Below, in pieces: positions 47,301-60,989 of a DNA stretch of 64,000 nt. The position numbers were made by a program, and so were the translations under genes. The notes beneath the pieces are model-generated. The model was not told where the DNA came from. It saw nothing but the letters and a program-made list of their open reading frames with translations, and did no database searches. This DNA is from Populus alba (Eukaryota; Streptophyta; Magnoliopsida; Malpighiales; Salicaceae). Numbering within the stretch: the first letter of the stretch is position 1; each line of letters opens with the position of its first letter. The stretch is from assembly GCF_005239225.2 (NCBI RefSeq), contig NC_133300.1:6539875-6603874 (forward strand), in the 5' to 3' direction.

Positions 47301-50300
47301 ATCTCCCTTGAAGGCATTTAAAAAGTTGTTTTCATGCTCATAGACAATTTGCTTTTTTACATACATGATACATGCTCAAATTGGCAAGCAGAGACTTGCA
47401 CGCTCCAGTTAATCCAGTTTTATTCCCTTTGATATTCTTCCCTTCATTTTCTTTCGGTAGCCTTCATATTCTTCCCTACATAATTTTGGAACCAACAGAA
47501 GCAATTTTAGATCGAAGGTTTTTATTATTAACTCATAGATATTCCTGAGATGCTTATCTGAAGTAGCTAGTTTGTTTTCATGAATTTCGTTTGAAAATGT
47601 GATATAAAATAGACAGCTTCTTATGTGCATCAAACTGTCAGTGCATCATTGTCCTAGTGAAACTGAGGAATTTCGTAATTTGATCATTGATTTGCTACCA
47701 CCGATCATTTTCATGTGTTGCTGTGTTACATGCTCTCTGTTTTGCTCTACTTTCTCCTTTGTTTACTCCCTCTTGCTATTGCATATCCTTTATTTATCTT
47801 ATCTTCACTGTTTTTTTTTATATATATTTTTTGTAATTCTAAATTCTCTAGTTTTCTTTGTTCCTTTTTCGTATGTTCATATCTTATTTAAAAACGATCA
47901 TCATTCTTGCAAAATCTGTATACAAGACATTTTTAAAATCCTTCTTCCAAAACAAATTTTCCACTACTGCCTCAAGTAAATGAGTTCTAAAACATCCTCT
48001 GCTCATCCTTTCTCTGATAACATGTTGTGGGCAGCACATAGTAGGGAGGGATGATCTAACAATTTAGTCATTACTTTTGAATTTTAGCCATTAGACTGGA
48101 TATTGATTAATCACGTCACTAATATCTGGTATAATTGACCTTTATTTATAAAACCTCCATTTTAGTTGATGAAATTTATGGGCCTCAAAAATTTAGGTAG
48201 TAGTTTTGATTCTCTCTATGTTGTATGCTTGTTCATCATAATGTGTCCTGCAATTCTTTGACAAACCTCCTATGGTATCAAATTAATAAATAATTGCAAA
48301 GCTCTAATCTTATTATCAATACAGACTTCATTAATTTTTTTTCTTTTTTTGTTGAAATCTATATCCCAGTTGTTTTTTACTGGGGCTAGTTGTGGTTTTC
48401 TATCAACATGGCAGTCAATCTTAAAAAAGAAACCTGGATAGTTGTTTCAATGTGTTCCATTTAAATTTTTTTAATCATGCTTTTGGTAATTCTACCTTTA
48501 TGAGAAAGGAATCTTCCAGCATACTTTTATATATATATATATATATATATCTATATTGTTCATTTAGAAAACCAGTTTTACTGTACCTATGTAACCATTT
48601 TTATCTGATCTTTCACATATTTAGTTTTTGGGCATGTAGAAATACTTCATTTGTACCTTATTAAAATCTTAATTTCCAAAATGTAATTGCTGAGGCATCA
48701 AATAATTCATTTAAACTTCCTCAGTTTTTTGAAAAAAAGGTGCATCCTACACACTTTTTTTTTCTTAATTTTTGAATTTCCTCTTGCCCTCATGCATATG
48801 AAGATGGTATTTTGACAGGGGTACATCTGCTCTCTCACTGCAGGTATTGTGAGGAAAGACCTTTGTTGTTAAGCAATGTTGGTATGGGTGCTAATCTCCG
48901 TACTTACTATCAGAAGTCAAGCCCAGGTGATCAAGCTGGCATCTCATTGCGTAATGAAAAAAGAAGCTTGGGTAATGTTGTGATACTGGAGCAGACTGAT
49001 AAATCCCCTTTCCTTGGAGACATCAAAGCTGGCTGCAGTCAGTCATCTCTTGAAACAAACATGTATAAAGCACCCATATTTCCCCACAAGGTGCCACCTA
49101 CTGACTATTTGTTGGTTCGTTCTGCAAAAGGAAAGCTTTGTTTAAGACGCATTGACAGGGTTGCTGTCATTGGACAACAGGTTTGATTCAGCTTTCTTTT
49201 ATGCTATTCGAGGTTGCCTTGAATTAGACTCTGTTTAGAATCTCTAGTTTTATTTTCTTCTTGTAGTTTTATTGTGATTGGCAATTCATGCTGCCTTTTT
49301 GGAACACCTAAGAGTTATTTCTATCTTCCTTCATGTAATGACTACCTAATATTGCTCCACACCCTAGGCTCTTATCACTAGATCAGGATGTGAATTTTTT
49401 TTTTGCTAAAGTGCTCGCTCCATAGTGACAGCCATTATAGGGAAAGTTGTTTGAAGTTGGGAGAGGAAAGGATAGGAGTTGGGACATTTAACTGATAGTG
49501 CTTTTATTCATATTACACAATGCGATGTTCAGACTTAGACTGGAAGCTCATATACAATACTCCTCCCCATCTCCTGGGTGCCTTTTCTCCCATCCCACTA
49601 TTGGAAATTTAAACGCCGTGGTGTTCTAAGATAGAAATGCAAGAATTAATCATTATTTGGTTCAAGGGTGTACAAATGAATTTGGATTATTTGATCTGTC
49701 ATTGCAGGAGCCCCTGATGGAGGTTTTAGCTCCTGCTTCTAAGAATCTTCAGGCATATTTCATAAATAGGCTATTGCTGTATCTTTATCGTGAGTTCCGA
49801 GCTGCTGAAAAGTGTGGCACACTTCCTTGGATACGTGCAGATGAGCTATCTGCTCATTTTCCAAGCATTCCAGAGACCATCTTACGAAAGAAGCTCAAGG
49901 AGTGTGCTGTTTTACGGGTATAATTCTTGCTTTATAATTTACTTTAGATTTGGAGTTACTGATAAATAATAAGTGTTCGGATGATTGTTGGTTTTGCACT
50001 TTGATCGATGAATCTTTCAGTTTGCCCAATGTATTGCTTTACATGGAATGTTCAACATGCAGAAGGATGCAAATGGACACTTGTTTTGGGCCAAGAAGCG
50101 TGATTTCATCATTCCATCTGAAGAGGAATTGAAAAAGATGGTCTTACCAGAGAATGTGAGTTTCAGACTTCATATCTCATTCTCTTTCTAATTTTTATTT
50201 TTTTTTCATCTTCTATGATTCTACTATGGCAATAAATTTGGATAGCCGTGGTTTTAGTTTGATTTGAGGTCATTTTGTATTGCATTTTTGCAGTTCTGTA

Positions 50301-53300
50301 AGCTTGTAATATTGCAAAGATGCTGTAAGCTCTTTTTTGGAAATTGCTAGTCATTTTATTTGCAATTTGATTGTCTGACGAGCAAGTGTCATTGGATGAA
50401 AATTCATGCATTCTAAATGCGAATGAGATCACATGACTACATTTAACTTGCATTGTTAGAGTTAAGGAACTGTCAGATTTATAATTAGCACAAGGTAATG
50501 ATACACTTTGTATTGAAAAATTAGTTCATAATATCACTTGAGAATACATTGTTAATCTAAAATGATCGGTATCTGCTACCTTGTGGATCCATAAACTCTC
50601 AGCTTCAGCTAAAGGTGAACCAAATGAATTTGGTGGTTTAATAGAGTTTGCTGTGGAAATAATAATGATCATATAGATTTTCTTGAATCTGGTGCTGCGG
50701 TGGTTCCTTAGTACGCTGAAAATTCTTGTAATTAGTTGTCCATGCACTTCTCCCTGTTCTTTTAAATAAATATAGGAGTTATCCCCTTATTTTGGGTGTT
50801 AGGTCTGTGCTTATGAAAGCATGCAAGCTGGTCTGTATCGTCTTAAACATTTGGGGATTACGAAGCTAACGCTTCCTGCTAGTGTTTCGACTGCAATGAG
50901 TCAGCTCCCTGACGAAGCGATAGCTCTGGCTGCTGCGTCGCATATTGAGAGGGAACTGCAGATAACTCCATGGAGCCTGAGCAGTAATTTTGTTGCTTGT
51001 ACAAACCAGGTAAAATATTCTTTTTCTGATTTATGAGACTTTCTAGCTATCTCTGATTCTAATGAACTTCAAGTCAGCATTACCTTTGAAAGTGTTGTGG
51101 ATGCAGCTACCATTTACTGTGTGAATATCTGCCCTCTGTAAGAGCTTATATAATGAAATAGCATTTCCATTGTGAGAGTGTTATTCTTTTTGTTTCCTTC
51201 ACTGTTCTCAATAAATTGATTCTTTTGGATTTAGATTCTCAGTTCTCGGGGATTGACCTGAACATTCATTGAGAAATTGACTTCGTTGTTTCCTAAATAA
51301 AATTTTATATGATCATGTTTGGTTCAGTCAGAGATTGGGAATCTCATTCTGTTCCTTGCTTAATTTTGTTTGGTTTGCTAGTAATAAGGACTGAAATAGT
51401 GCAAGATCTGGGTTGTATTTTAAGTGAAATAGTTTACTCGATATCTAGTAGAATTAGGACCCTACTACAAGTACATTTAATTTCATATAAATTGAATGTG
51501 AATCCCAATCGGAATTGGAACTAGAATCCTGGCCACATTCTATTCCCAGCACCTGCAGGAACTGAATATAACTTGTATTAGTGTATGGATCTGTCTATCA
51601 CTCCTGGAGTATGATTGCAAAGTTGAATGCTTGAAGGGTGGGAAACTTGTGTAGGAAAAGAGCTCTAAAGTTGTAATCTAGTAGTACCAACTTCTCGGTT
51701 GCTGAGATGAATGCAACAAAAGTGTGTTAGAAGGAAAAGAATTATTGTTATTTTTGGACATAAAATCTCATAGAAATGCAGATGATGGGATAATTTTTGC
51801 AGATTCTTCATTTTGTAAAAGGTTGTCAACTCATTGACATATTTTTGTAAGATATTTTTTGATTCTTGTTAAAAGAAAACAAATAAATAAAAGGAAAAAA
51901 AAAAAAGAAAAGGAAAATTGGGTACTGATATGTCATCGCAATATGCCTGCCAACTGCCCTGTATTGTTTTTTTCTTCTCTTTTTTCTTGGAGTGATTGTC
52001 ATTTTGCTTTCTATTTTACTTTGTCCATTATCAGTGGTTTATCCTATCTACTTCCAGTGTTTGTTCTCCGTTAACTTGAGTATCTATCAAACAAAATGGC
52101 AGACACTCCTGAATTTTCACCTTTTGTGTTGTGTTATAATGACAATCTAGCAATTTCTGCTGGGATAATGTTGTAATTGATTTTCTCACTTTCTAAAATG
52201 ATATAGAGGTAATATGGTTAGTGGTTCTCTAATCCATACAGCTCTAGTTATTGTATCTTGCTGTACTTAAGTAGTTTCTTTTGCCTCTCTTTGCTGGTTA
52301 TTTTCTATTCCATATTCTTGAGATTTTCCAGGGCTATGTAATATTTTACAATTATCCCTTTTTATCTTTTTGAATGTCAAATCTCAATTTTAATTTTTTG
52401 TATTCAGGATAGGGCAAACATTGAGCGTCTTGAAATTACTGGTGTTGGTGATCCTTCTGGCCGGGGCTTAGGATTTAGCTATGTTCGTGCTGCTCCAAAG
52501 GCACCAATGTCAAATGCAATGATGAAGAAAAAGGCAGGTGCTGGTCGAGGAGGTTCCACTGTTACAGGGACAGATGCAGACCTACGTAGATTGAGCATGG
52601 AGGCTGCAAGAGAGGTGTGTTAGTGTTTTTCTTCAGAGGAATTTTCTATTATTGACTCAATAATCGTTATTGGATTGTATCTTGGAGATAAATAGCTTGA
52701 AATTACCGTCTAGGAAACTGCATAGAACTTGTTGGTTTTCTGAAACATGTATTATTACATCATGTTGAACTGAAAGAAAGGGAAGCATTGGGGTAGATTT
52801 AATCAGATATCTAGCATACATAATCATTATAACATGACATGGAGATTGGGGTAATAAAGATGGTTCTTGCCCTCCTTACACTGAAACCCCATACCTGGGA
52901 TATCATGTTTCATATTATACCACAAGCATTCTTTTATTTAATTTGGTGATACTACATATTGAATTATCTACTGACATTCAAAGATTAAACAGAATTCGCA
53001 CATGGTAACAGAAAAACCACACTAAAGCCATTACAAAAAGGAAGGACTGTTACATTTTTAATAAATGCAAGGGCTGAGGCACAAAATTGCTGTGCCTCAA
53101 TGGGTGCCACTGAAAAATCTAGCGATAGTCCTCTTTTTTATGTCTTAACTAGGGTCATCTCTAATTTTATTGACTCCCAATAAACAACATGACTGGTAAA
53201 TAACAGCCTTAAAGTAATCTAACGTATCCTTAGAGAGTAAAATTGATTGTGATGAACAAGAAAGATGTAAATGATTGATTCAGTTATTCTCTGGTTTCCA

Positions 53301-56300
53301 GGTGCTTCTGAAGTTCAATGTACCTGACGAGCAGATTGCAAAACAGACAAGGTGGCATCGTATTGCCATGATACGCAAGCTATCAAGTGAACAAGCTTCA
53401 TGTGGGGTCAAGGTGGATCCAACAACTATCAGCAAGTATGCACGTGGCCAACGAATGTCCTTTCTTCAGCTACAACAACAGACAAGAGAAAAGTGCCAAG
53501 AAATTTGGGATCGCCAAGTTCAATCTCTTTCAGCATTGGATGGTGATGAAATTGAAAGCGATTCTGAAGCAAATAGTGATCTGGATTCCTTTGCCGGAGA
53601 CCTAGAAAACTTGCTTGATGCAGAGGAATTTGAAGGGGACGAAAGTAATTATGAGTCTAAGCATGACAAAGGAGATTGTGTAAAGGGGATAAAAATGAGA
53701 AGACGCCCATCACAAGCTCAGGCAGAAGAAGAATTTGAAGATGAAGCTGCTGAGGCTGCTGAACTATGCAGATTGCTTATGGATGGTATGGTTTATTTGC
53801 TTGCTTCATATGGACATATCTGATAAACTATTGCTTGCATGCTTCCGTGGACTTCTAGATGGGTGGAACTTAAATCTTCATGTAAAAATCTCCTGCTACT
53901 GGATTATGGCAGTTAAGTGCTGCCACATACTGGGGAGCATGAACCACTTATAAATCGTGGTTATTAAAATCACTTTTACTACCTTAACATACTGAAACAT
54001 TAGTAACATGGCACCTTTTTTTCTTTTCATCGTGTTTGTGTTTCTTTAATCTTGTAGTTCGGTTGACTTTCATGATAGGTTCTTTTCTACTTCGTTTACA
54101 TGTGATTTCCTGTCACAATGTTGATTAGTTTTTGCTAATGTGGCATAACCCTTGAACTTAAGGAACTAACTTAGGTGGCACACTTATGGTAGATGGATCA
54201 TAGATTGCATGTTGTTTATTTATAATTTAGCTATTTTAGTGACTTGCTGTGCTGCAGATGATGAGGCTGAGCAGAAAAAGAAAAGGAAAATAAAAACTGG
54301 TTGTGTTAATGCAGTATTGGCACCTAAAAAACCAAGTTTTGTTGACAATGTTCACCGGGGTAAGAAAATGAACAAAACCCAACCCAGTGGATCATATACA
54401 CCTAAAGAGAACAGCATCAGAGACTCAAAGGAGGTAATACATTCCACCTTATCCATGTTGTTCATTGTTTTGAAACCTGCAGTTTCCTTGGCCAGTTCAC
54501 TTCCAGTAGATAATTTCTTCCTGCTTGTGAAAGTGTATACTGGTGACTGTGCTGGCAGGTAGAAACACTGTTTATGAAAGGGAAAGCATCTGAGAAGGTG
54601 AATACAGTGAAAAAGAATGTCAGCGTCTCTAACACTCCTCCATTGAAAGCAAAAGTAATAATGGCTGATGGACTTAATCACGTGAGCCTCTTCATCTTTT
54701 CTTCATTTCATATGGAGCTTTATCATTGTTTTTGGAAATTCTCTTTTAGGAACATTTAACTAAAGATACAGATTCTGATGGATATAATGCATGGGTATAT
54801 TCGCTTTTGTTTTCAAGGTTTAATGTCTTTCAATTTTATTTTTATGTGTAATTGCACAAAAGAAGTTCCTTTCACACTGAGTATACCTTGTACATATAAC
54901 AAACTTATACTAAATCTGTCAGGTCTTACTGTACACCTGGATATGTGATTGTGGGAGCATGGAAAAAATAAAAGATATGAAAGAGAAGCATAGGATAATC
55001 ATTTTTTGTGTTTTGACTAATTAGTATTTTGGCAATGTTCTATTATTGTTATTGATTGAATCGGGGTGGATCCACAATTCATTGGTAAATGAAAATTCAA
55101 CCTATTTTTACACTCAGAAAAAAAAAAAAAAATAAAAAATAAAAAACAACAGCAACAACAGCAAGAAAAGGCAAGGCAAGGGGATCTCCATCTCTTGGAA
55201 GATTGTTTCCAGGATAATCTAATAAATAAATAAGTGCAGTATTTCATTATTCTCTGAACTTTAAAGCATCAAGAAAGTCTACTTTCTTTTCAAGGTAATC
55301 TTCTGACCTTACAATGCAGTTATCCGTCTTCTTAAGTTTCAGTCCTTTGCTATGGTCAAGCGTAGATTCTTTATAAATCAATTACCATTCAAGAGTGCAT
55401 TGCCCTGCTCGGAAGTTACTCAAGCAAAGAATGAAAATAGGACACAATTAGCAACTAGAGGCTTCTTTTTAATTCAAGGAGACAACCAGTAAATGGTGCT
55501 ATTGTGATGCATTTTGTAACTCACTGAACCCAAATGCATGTTCTTCGTCTTCCCTGACTATAGTGTAGAAAGAATATAAAGAGAACAAGTGTTCCAAACA
55601 GTTTACCTAAAATTTGCCTGGCTCATTTATATCTCCTTCCAATGAATATTATTTTTACATTGTCTTGATGCTTTGTTCGTCAACTTCCAATCTTAGGAGT
55701 TACTTTTAAATTTAAAAAAGAAATCAAGTTCTCCACATACCCTAAAAAGGTTGCACAGAATTCATTTCTTGGCTTAAGTGTATCATATTGGCTTGTCCTC
55801 TGGTTTCCATCGGTGATAACATACAAGAACTCTCATACCAAGTGTTGTGCAGTGATATAGATGCAACCTAAGGTTATTTTAGATTTTATATTTCTATTCT
55901 GGACAGCCATCATGCTTTGTAATCATGTTTTGCACTGTTAGTTGTTCAAGCAATGGCTAGTATTTCAATAGCCTGCCATGCTATATTTTATAGCTGCATT
56001 TACTTCAGATTTTTAACATGTGAAACATCACACCCATTTTAACTTTGGAAATCTAGCTTTTCCACTTTTTGCCCTGAACATTCTTAATTTGTTTTTAACC
56101 CAGATTTTCAAGGAAAAGAAATCAGCAAGAGAGAAATTCGTATGTGGAGCATGTGGACAGGTGTGTAACTTACCAAGCTGTTTTTTTTTTTTTTTTTTTT
56201 TTTTTTTATGCTTCGGAAGAATTTATCAGTTGTAGTTGCTTCACCTTTTATTTTTCAGCTAGGACACATGAAGACCAATAAAAACTGCCCTAAGTATGGA

Positions 56301-58483
56301 AAGGAGCCTGAAACACCGGTAGAAACTACAGATTTGGAAAAGGCTTCCCGAAAATCCACTTCTCAGGATCTCTTGAATGTGTCCCAGCATAAGTTGCAGA
56401 AGAAAAGGATGGTCTCCAAAAGTGCAACCAAAGTTGAAGTTTCCGAGGGTGAGAAATCTAGTTTAGCAAAATCTCTTCCAGTGAAGTTCAAGTGTGGTTC
56501 CACGGAGAAATTCTCTGATAAACCTGCTGATGGAGCTGCAGATCATTCTGATCAACCTACAACTTCCGATGTCCGACCAGTCAGTTCTGATATTGATACT
56601 GGGAGTAGGTCTACTGCTAAGGTTAATAAAATCAAAATTTTTAACAAGGCAAAACCTGAAAACATACAGGTTGAATCACATAAGCCCTCTATTGTGATAC
56701 GACCTCCAATGGATATAGAGAGAAGCCAAATTGAATCACATAAGCCCTCTATTGTTATACGACCGCCAACATACACAGACAGAAATCATGTTGATCCTCA
56801 TAAACCCTCCATTGTGATACGTCCGCCAGCTGAGAAAGATAGAGAAAAGAGTCAAAAGAAAATTGTTATCAGACAGTCCAAAGAGATTTTTGATCCGGAC
56901 AGGGTCAGTCAGGATGGAAGAACTGGTCGTGAGCATCGGAAGACTAAAAAAATTGCTGAACTATCCAGTTTTGAGAAGCATGGTAAAACCATGCATTTTT
57001 CCAGAGAGTCAGCTAAGAGAAAAGCTGAGGACAGAAGATGGTGGGAAGAGGAGGAGAAGAGGAGAACTGCTGAGAGACTGAGAGAAGAGAGAGAAAGGAG
57101 GATTCATGCAGAAGAAATGAGGTCACTTGAAGAACAGGAAAAATTAGCTGACATTAAAAGATACACTGAAACCATCAGATGGGATTGGGATGAAGAAGAA
57201 CGCCAAAAAGCTAAGAAGAAGAAGAAGAAGAAGATGAAGATGAAGATGAAGATGAAAAAGCCTGAAATCAGTGATGATTACTTGGATGACTACAGGGGAG
57301 CTAGAAATGGCAGAAGAATGCCAGAAAGAGATCGGGGTGCAAAAAGACGACCTGTTGTTGATGTGGGGACATCTGGTGCTGATTATACTCCAGCAACAAA
57401 GCGTCGTAGAGTTGGAGAGGTACTAATTAGCTCCAACCTTATTACTTCCATATGTTGTCTGTTATACAGTCATCCATAGCTCCTTTATGCAATGGGTTGG
57501 AAGACCTTTATTGGTCAAATTGTCTTTTGTGAAATTGTGCTAGCTTGGCTTTTATTTCCACCTCCACTTTTTTTTTTTAAGTGAAGGGAACGAAAGAAGA
57601 AATATCTTTGGTGCAAAGCCCCATAATTTAAAAGTCATAGTTCAGAGCTCTTCATTGCTTTTATTTCTGAAAAGCTTGTCAGCAACCATTTATTATTCTC
57701 CTGTTCACTCCTGACTGGTTTTGAGGAGTCTCTTTCAGTGTAATGACTTAGGGGTTGCTCAATTTAGTGGTAACTGAGAATGACTTGAATTTACCTACGT
57801 CTCGGCCCTTTCTTTTCACTTTCTTATGTAATGTATTTGATAGTATCGTCTCTGTGGTCATTATTTAGCTTTGCCTCTTAACTTATCCTGAGCAATATTT
57901 TTTTATTAACTTGGGAATTATTAACAGCTAAAATAGAATCTTCTTGCCTAAATGGACGTGGAAATCCAGCTCTAGTATCATATCCCTTAAGAAACAGCAA
58001 ATTGCAGCATCAGTGCATTTGTACCATTAATTAGATATTAAAGAGAGACTATCAATGTACCTGCAAATTTTAGTTTCACTGCTTTTGTATGAAACCTGAA
58101 CTAAGTTTTATCAATTTTTCTCAACTTCCATACAGGTTGGCTTGGCAAACATCTTGGAAGGTATTGTGGATGCTCTTAAAGATAGGGTGGAAGTGTCCTA
58201 TCTTTTCTTGAAACCTGTCCCCAAGAAGGAGGCTCCTGATTACTTGGACATCGTAAAACGCCCCATGGATCTTTCAACTATTAGGGACAAGGCGAGGAAG
58301 ATGGAATACAAGGATCGAAATGAGTTCAGACACGATATGTGGCAGATTGCCTACAATGCCCATGTATACAACGACGGGCGGAACCCTGGTATTCCTCCTC
58401 TTGCAGACCAGCTTTTGGAACTTTGTGATTACCTGTTGATGGAGAAACAGGAGAGCTTATCTGAAGCTGAAGCTGGTATTTGA
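37184..58483 (+). CDS. TAF1: Transcription initiation factor TFIID subunit 1 (TAF1/HAF1-type)
   Basis: Largest TFIID subunit, a nuclear scaffold that binds TBP and acetylated histones. The exons I assembled keep one frame, 1922 codons plus stop, close to the plant family length of about 1900: 37184-37226, 37719-37822, 38490-38552, 38676-38721, 41081-41329, 43127-43245, 44253-44421, 44697-45783, 46666-46868, 47005-47242, 48844-49180, 49708-49917, 50063-50155, 50803-51009, 52408-52614, 53302-53785, 54258-54433, 54559-54681, 54750-54794, 56104-56160, 56259-57419, 58136-58483. Domains by residue: N-terminal TBP-binding region about 24-70 (NRFLGFMFGNVDNSGDLDAD); plant ubiquitin-like domain about 659-735; TAF1 acetyltransferase-type core around it to about 1165 (ITGVGDPSGRGLGFSYVRAA, TRWHRIAMIRKLSSEQ); zinc knuckle 1415-1430 (CX2CX4HX6C); three HKPSIVIRPP repeats about 1557-1612; basic coiled region; one C-terminal bromodomain about 1810-1905 (PDYLDIVKRPMDLSTI, YNAHVYND). 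All introns are GT-AG. The 45-nt exon is the least certain. Confidence 0.93.
40459..40768 (+). mobile_element. TRIM element (miniature LTR retrotransposon) in a TAF1 intron
   Basis: Two short LTRs, 40,459-40,537 and 40,683-40,768, both read tatta-aga-taatataaaaccat and then cttcacttaacaac. A primer-binding site (tggtatcagaacc, 40,538-40,550) directly follows the first. A purine tract (aaggaggcg) directly precedes the second. There is no coding sequence; total length is 310 bp. This is the complete TRIM layout. No clear 5-bp target duplication was seen, so the insertion is old. It lies in the largest TAF1 intron (38,722-41,080), in the same direction as the gene. Confidence 0.7.
41359..41393. 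repeat. (TA)n microsatellite in a TAF1 intron
   Basis: A TA run beginning 29 bp after the splice donor at 41,330. Its nearness to the donor could influence splicing if the length varies. Similar TA runs occur in other introns (about 48,531-48,551). Confidence 0.9.
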
Positions 58484-58863
58484 ATCAGGGTTCCTAATCT
58501 CATTATTTATATATTCATAGCTGAAGCTGAAGCTGAAGCTGAAGCTGATGGAGAAACAAATGCCCCATTGTTTTCTTAATCTCATTATTTTTCCCAAATC
58601 CCCAGATGGCAAAAGCAATTTTTAAATCTCTCTCTTTCCTGGGGTTTGGAGGAGGGTTAGTAACAGAGTAAGTTGAGCTTTGGGCAGAAGCCTGCATGGC
58701 AATTGTGCCCTTGTAAAATAACGAGTCATATATCTTGTAAATTATATATATATTTTGAAATGCAGGAATCAAAGACTGTTGTGAAACAGAATCTCTCCTT
58801 TCCTTTGTCGCAGAAAGAGACGTTTGCACTTTGCAGTCAAGTTCTACTGCGTGGAATTGATAG

Positions 58864-58870
<7 letters not shown>
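58484..58870 (+). other. TAF1 3' UTR with hexanucleotide repeat
   Basis: The region follows the TAF1 stop. At 58,519-58,549 there are five copies of agctga, followed by tggagaaaca. Both elements also occur in the final coding bases (gatggagaaacag, then gaagctgaagctgg), so the UTR looks like a slipped copy of the end of the coding region. A TA run (58,868-58,898) follows. Confidence 0.65.
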
Positions 58871-58899
<29 letters not shown>

Positions 58900-60517
58900 A
58901 TTTTTTATATTTTTTAATAAATTCAAAAAAAATATAAACTTAATTTATAAATACTTAGCTTTACATGTTATAGTATATATATTTATATAAATTATTTCTT
59001 AACTTTTCAATATTATAATTTTTATTATTATTACTTTTATAACTTATATCCAGATGCATTCTTTTTATATTTTTTAATGTGTTATAACTATATATGGTTA
59101 GATTTACATAGATTATTTTTTAATTTTTTAATGTACACTTTATATTTTTTTTTTTTATAGTATACATCCACATGAATTATTTTTTAAATTTTTTTTATGT
59201 AAGATAATTATATTACACTTTATTTTTTATTTTATTTTATATAGTTTTCATTATATGGATTGTTTCTTAATTTTTTGATGTGAAATAATTATATATAATA
59301 TATACTAAACTTTATATATTATTTTATAGTTTGCATTCATATGCATTGTTTGAAAACTTTTTCATGTTGCATATTAAAACCTCATATATATATATATATA
59401 TATATTCTCAAATTGACATCAAAGCCAGCTCCTTGACCAATAATATACATAGTGCATGCATTTTGTTTGTCCATAGTGCACCTCGAAAAAAAAATGATTA
59501 TCATCTTTTTTACTCACACATTGCTGATCTTTGAAGTTGGTGTGTTGATATTATTAGTGTATAGTTCTGAGTAATTTTTGTTTGTCATCTTAAAATATTT
59601 TAGTTTGTATATTTTAAAAGTTGTACTTTAAAAATAAAATTTTGAAGAAATAACATGTTTTGAGGAGTCACCTGGACTTTAATGTTGTTTGTTTCATTTA
59701 TAACTCTAATCAATCTAAAATCATGATATTTACGAGTCACGTCAAATTAAAATGCTAGAATCCTTTCCTTCCCCCTTTCTTTCCTTATTTTTCTCTTCAT
59801 CTTTTGAAACACCTTTTTTTTTCTTCTCATTTCTTTTCTTATTTCTCTCTTCCTCTTATCCTTCCTCAATTTCTCTCTCAATCTCTCCACCATGATTTTT
59901 ATTGTGCTAATTTGAAAAACAAAATCTAAATTTTAAAATTCAAAAAAAGCATCAAACTTTACCATGAAAGAAGAAACAAGGAAAGCCAAACAAACCACGA
60001 GCAAGTTTCTTATAACCTAATTAGGCATGGTGTCCGCGCTTTGTTGCTGGTTTTTTTTTGTTAATTGAGTTAGTTCTTGGAGGGAAATTGCTTAGGAGAA
60101 AGAAATTAAGGAGTGATTATCAAACATAAACTTAATAGAATAGCAAGCGAAATGGTAGTTCTACGAAAATGGCTTGATTGTTGTAGGTCCAAAATCTACA
60201 TGGAAGAGCTAGTTAGACATTCTTAGAATAAACAAAAAGCAAATAGTTATATGTTGAATTAAGGAGCTATGCTTGCAGGGCTTAGTTGGCAATGGTGGCG
60301 TAAGTGATGATGTTGTGAAGTAGCAACACATTGAAGAAATGCAAAAAAAGAGATAATAAGTCGTCTTGAGCCCTTGGAAAAAGATGGTGGAGCAGTTTCA
60401 TAGCATAACCTGGTGTACTTAAATGCAGATGTAAGCAATTAAGTGGAATATAGTAGAGAATTATAAACTGCAATGAGATTGCTTTGAATAAATTAAACTC
60501 TAATTTTCCAACCCATT
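58871..60517. other. AT-rich intergenic DNA between TAF1 and the solo TRIM LTR
   Basis: No gene is supported. The stretch holds a TA run at 58,868-58,898, a minisatellite at about 59,041-59,372, another TA run at about 59,384-59,404, and a C/T-rich tract at about 59,761-59,890. Small frames on either strand carry no recognisable domain. Confidence 0.5.
59041..59372. repeat. Diverged AT-rich minisatellite, about 85-bp period
   Basis: Units start at about 59,161, 59,245 and 59,330, each directly after a tatag and each reading t-t-cat--atatg-att-ttt. They continue with aattttttNatgt, ataattatat and actttat. Earlier, more decayed units reach back to about 59,041. Spacing is 84 and 85 bp. Confidence 0.65.
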
Positions 60518-60598
60518 TGTTAAAAAACCATTTCAATCTAATAGTTTAAGCTATTAAATAAAATTTCATGATATAATTTATATTATTTTTTAAATATA
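60518..60598 (-). mobile_element. Solo TRIM LTR remnant
   Basis: On the minus strand it reads aataatataaattatatcatg, ttaatagcttaa and gaaatggttttttaaca. This matches the LTR of the TRIM fragment at 30,612 and, more distantly, the TRIM in the TAF1 intron. No primer-binding site follows the LTR end, so this is a solo or 3' LTR. Confidence 0.5.
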
Positions 60599-60989
60599 AT
60601 ATAGATCCTTAAACAAAGAAGACAGGGCAACTATTAAAGAATAATACAAGGATGAAATGAATTAATAAGAGACTAATATAATGTCATTAACAGAAATTAG
60701 CAAAACAGCAGAGCAGATACAATGGTTGTATTAATCATATACTACGAATTGACATCAACAACAGTCAAAGAGAAAGGAGAAAGGAGAATTATCAATTCGT
60801 GTCCCTCTCAGCAGCAAAACAGATGCCGTGCTTCTTCATACAACGCATCACCAAGAAATCCCACTGCTTATGTTCTTTATTGAATCTAGTGGATTCATAT
60901 GAAAGGTTTAACGACTGAAATCATTCAAACATGGCAGAATAATCACAAAACACACAGAGAACTATGAAGGTCTGTCTTCGTCTCCCTTT

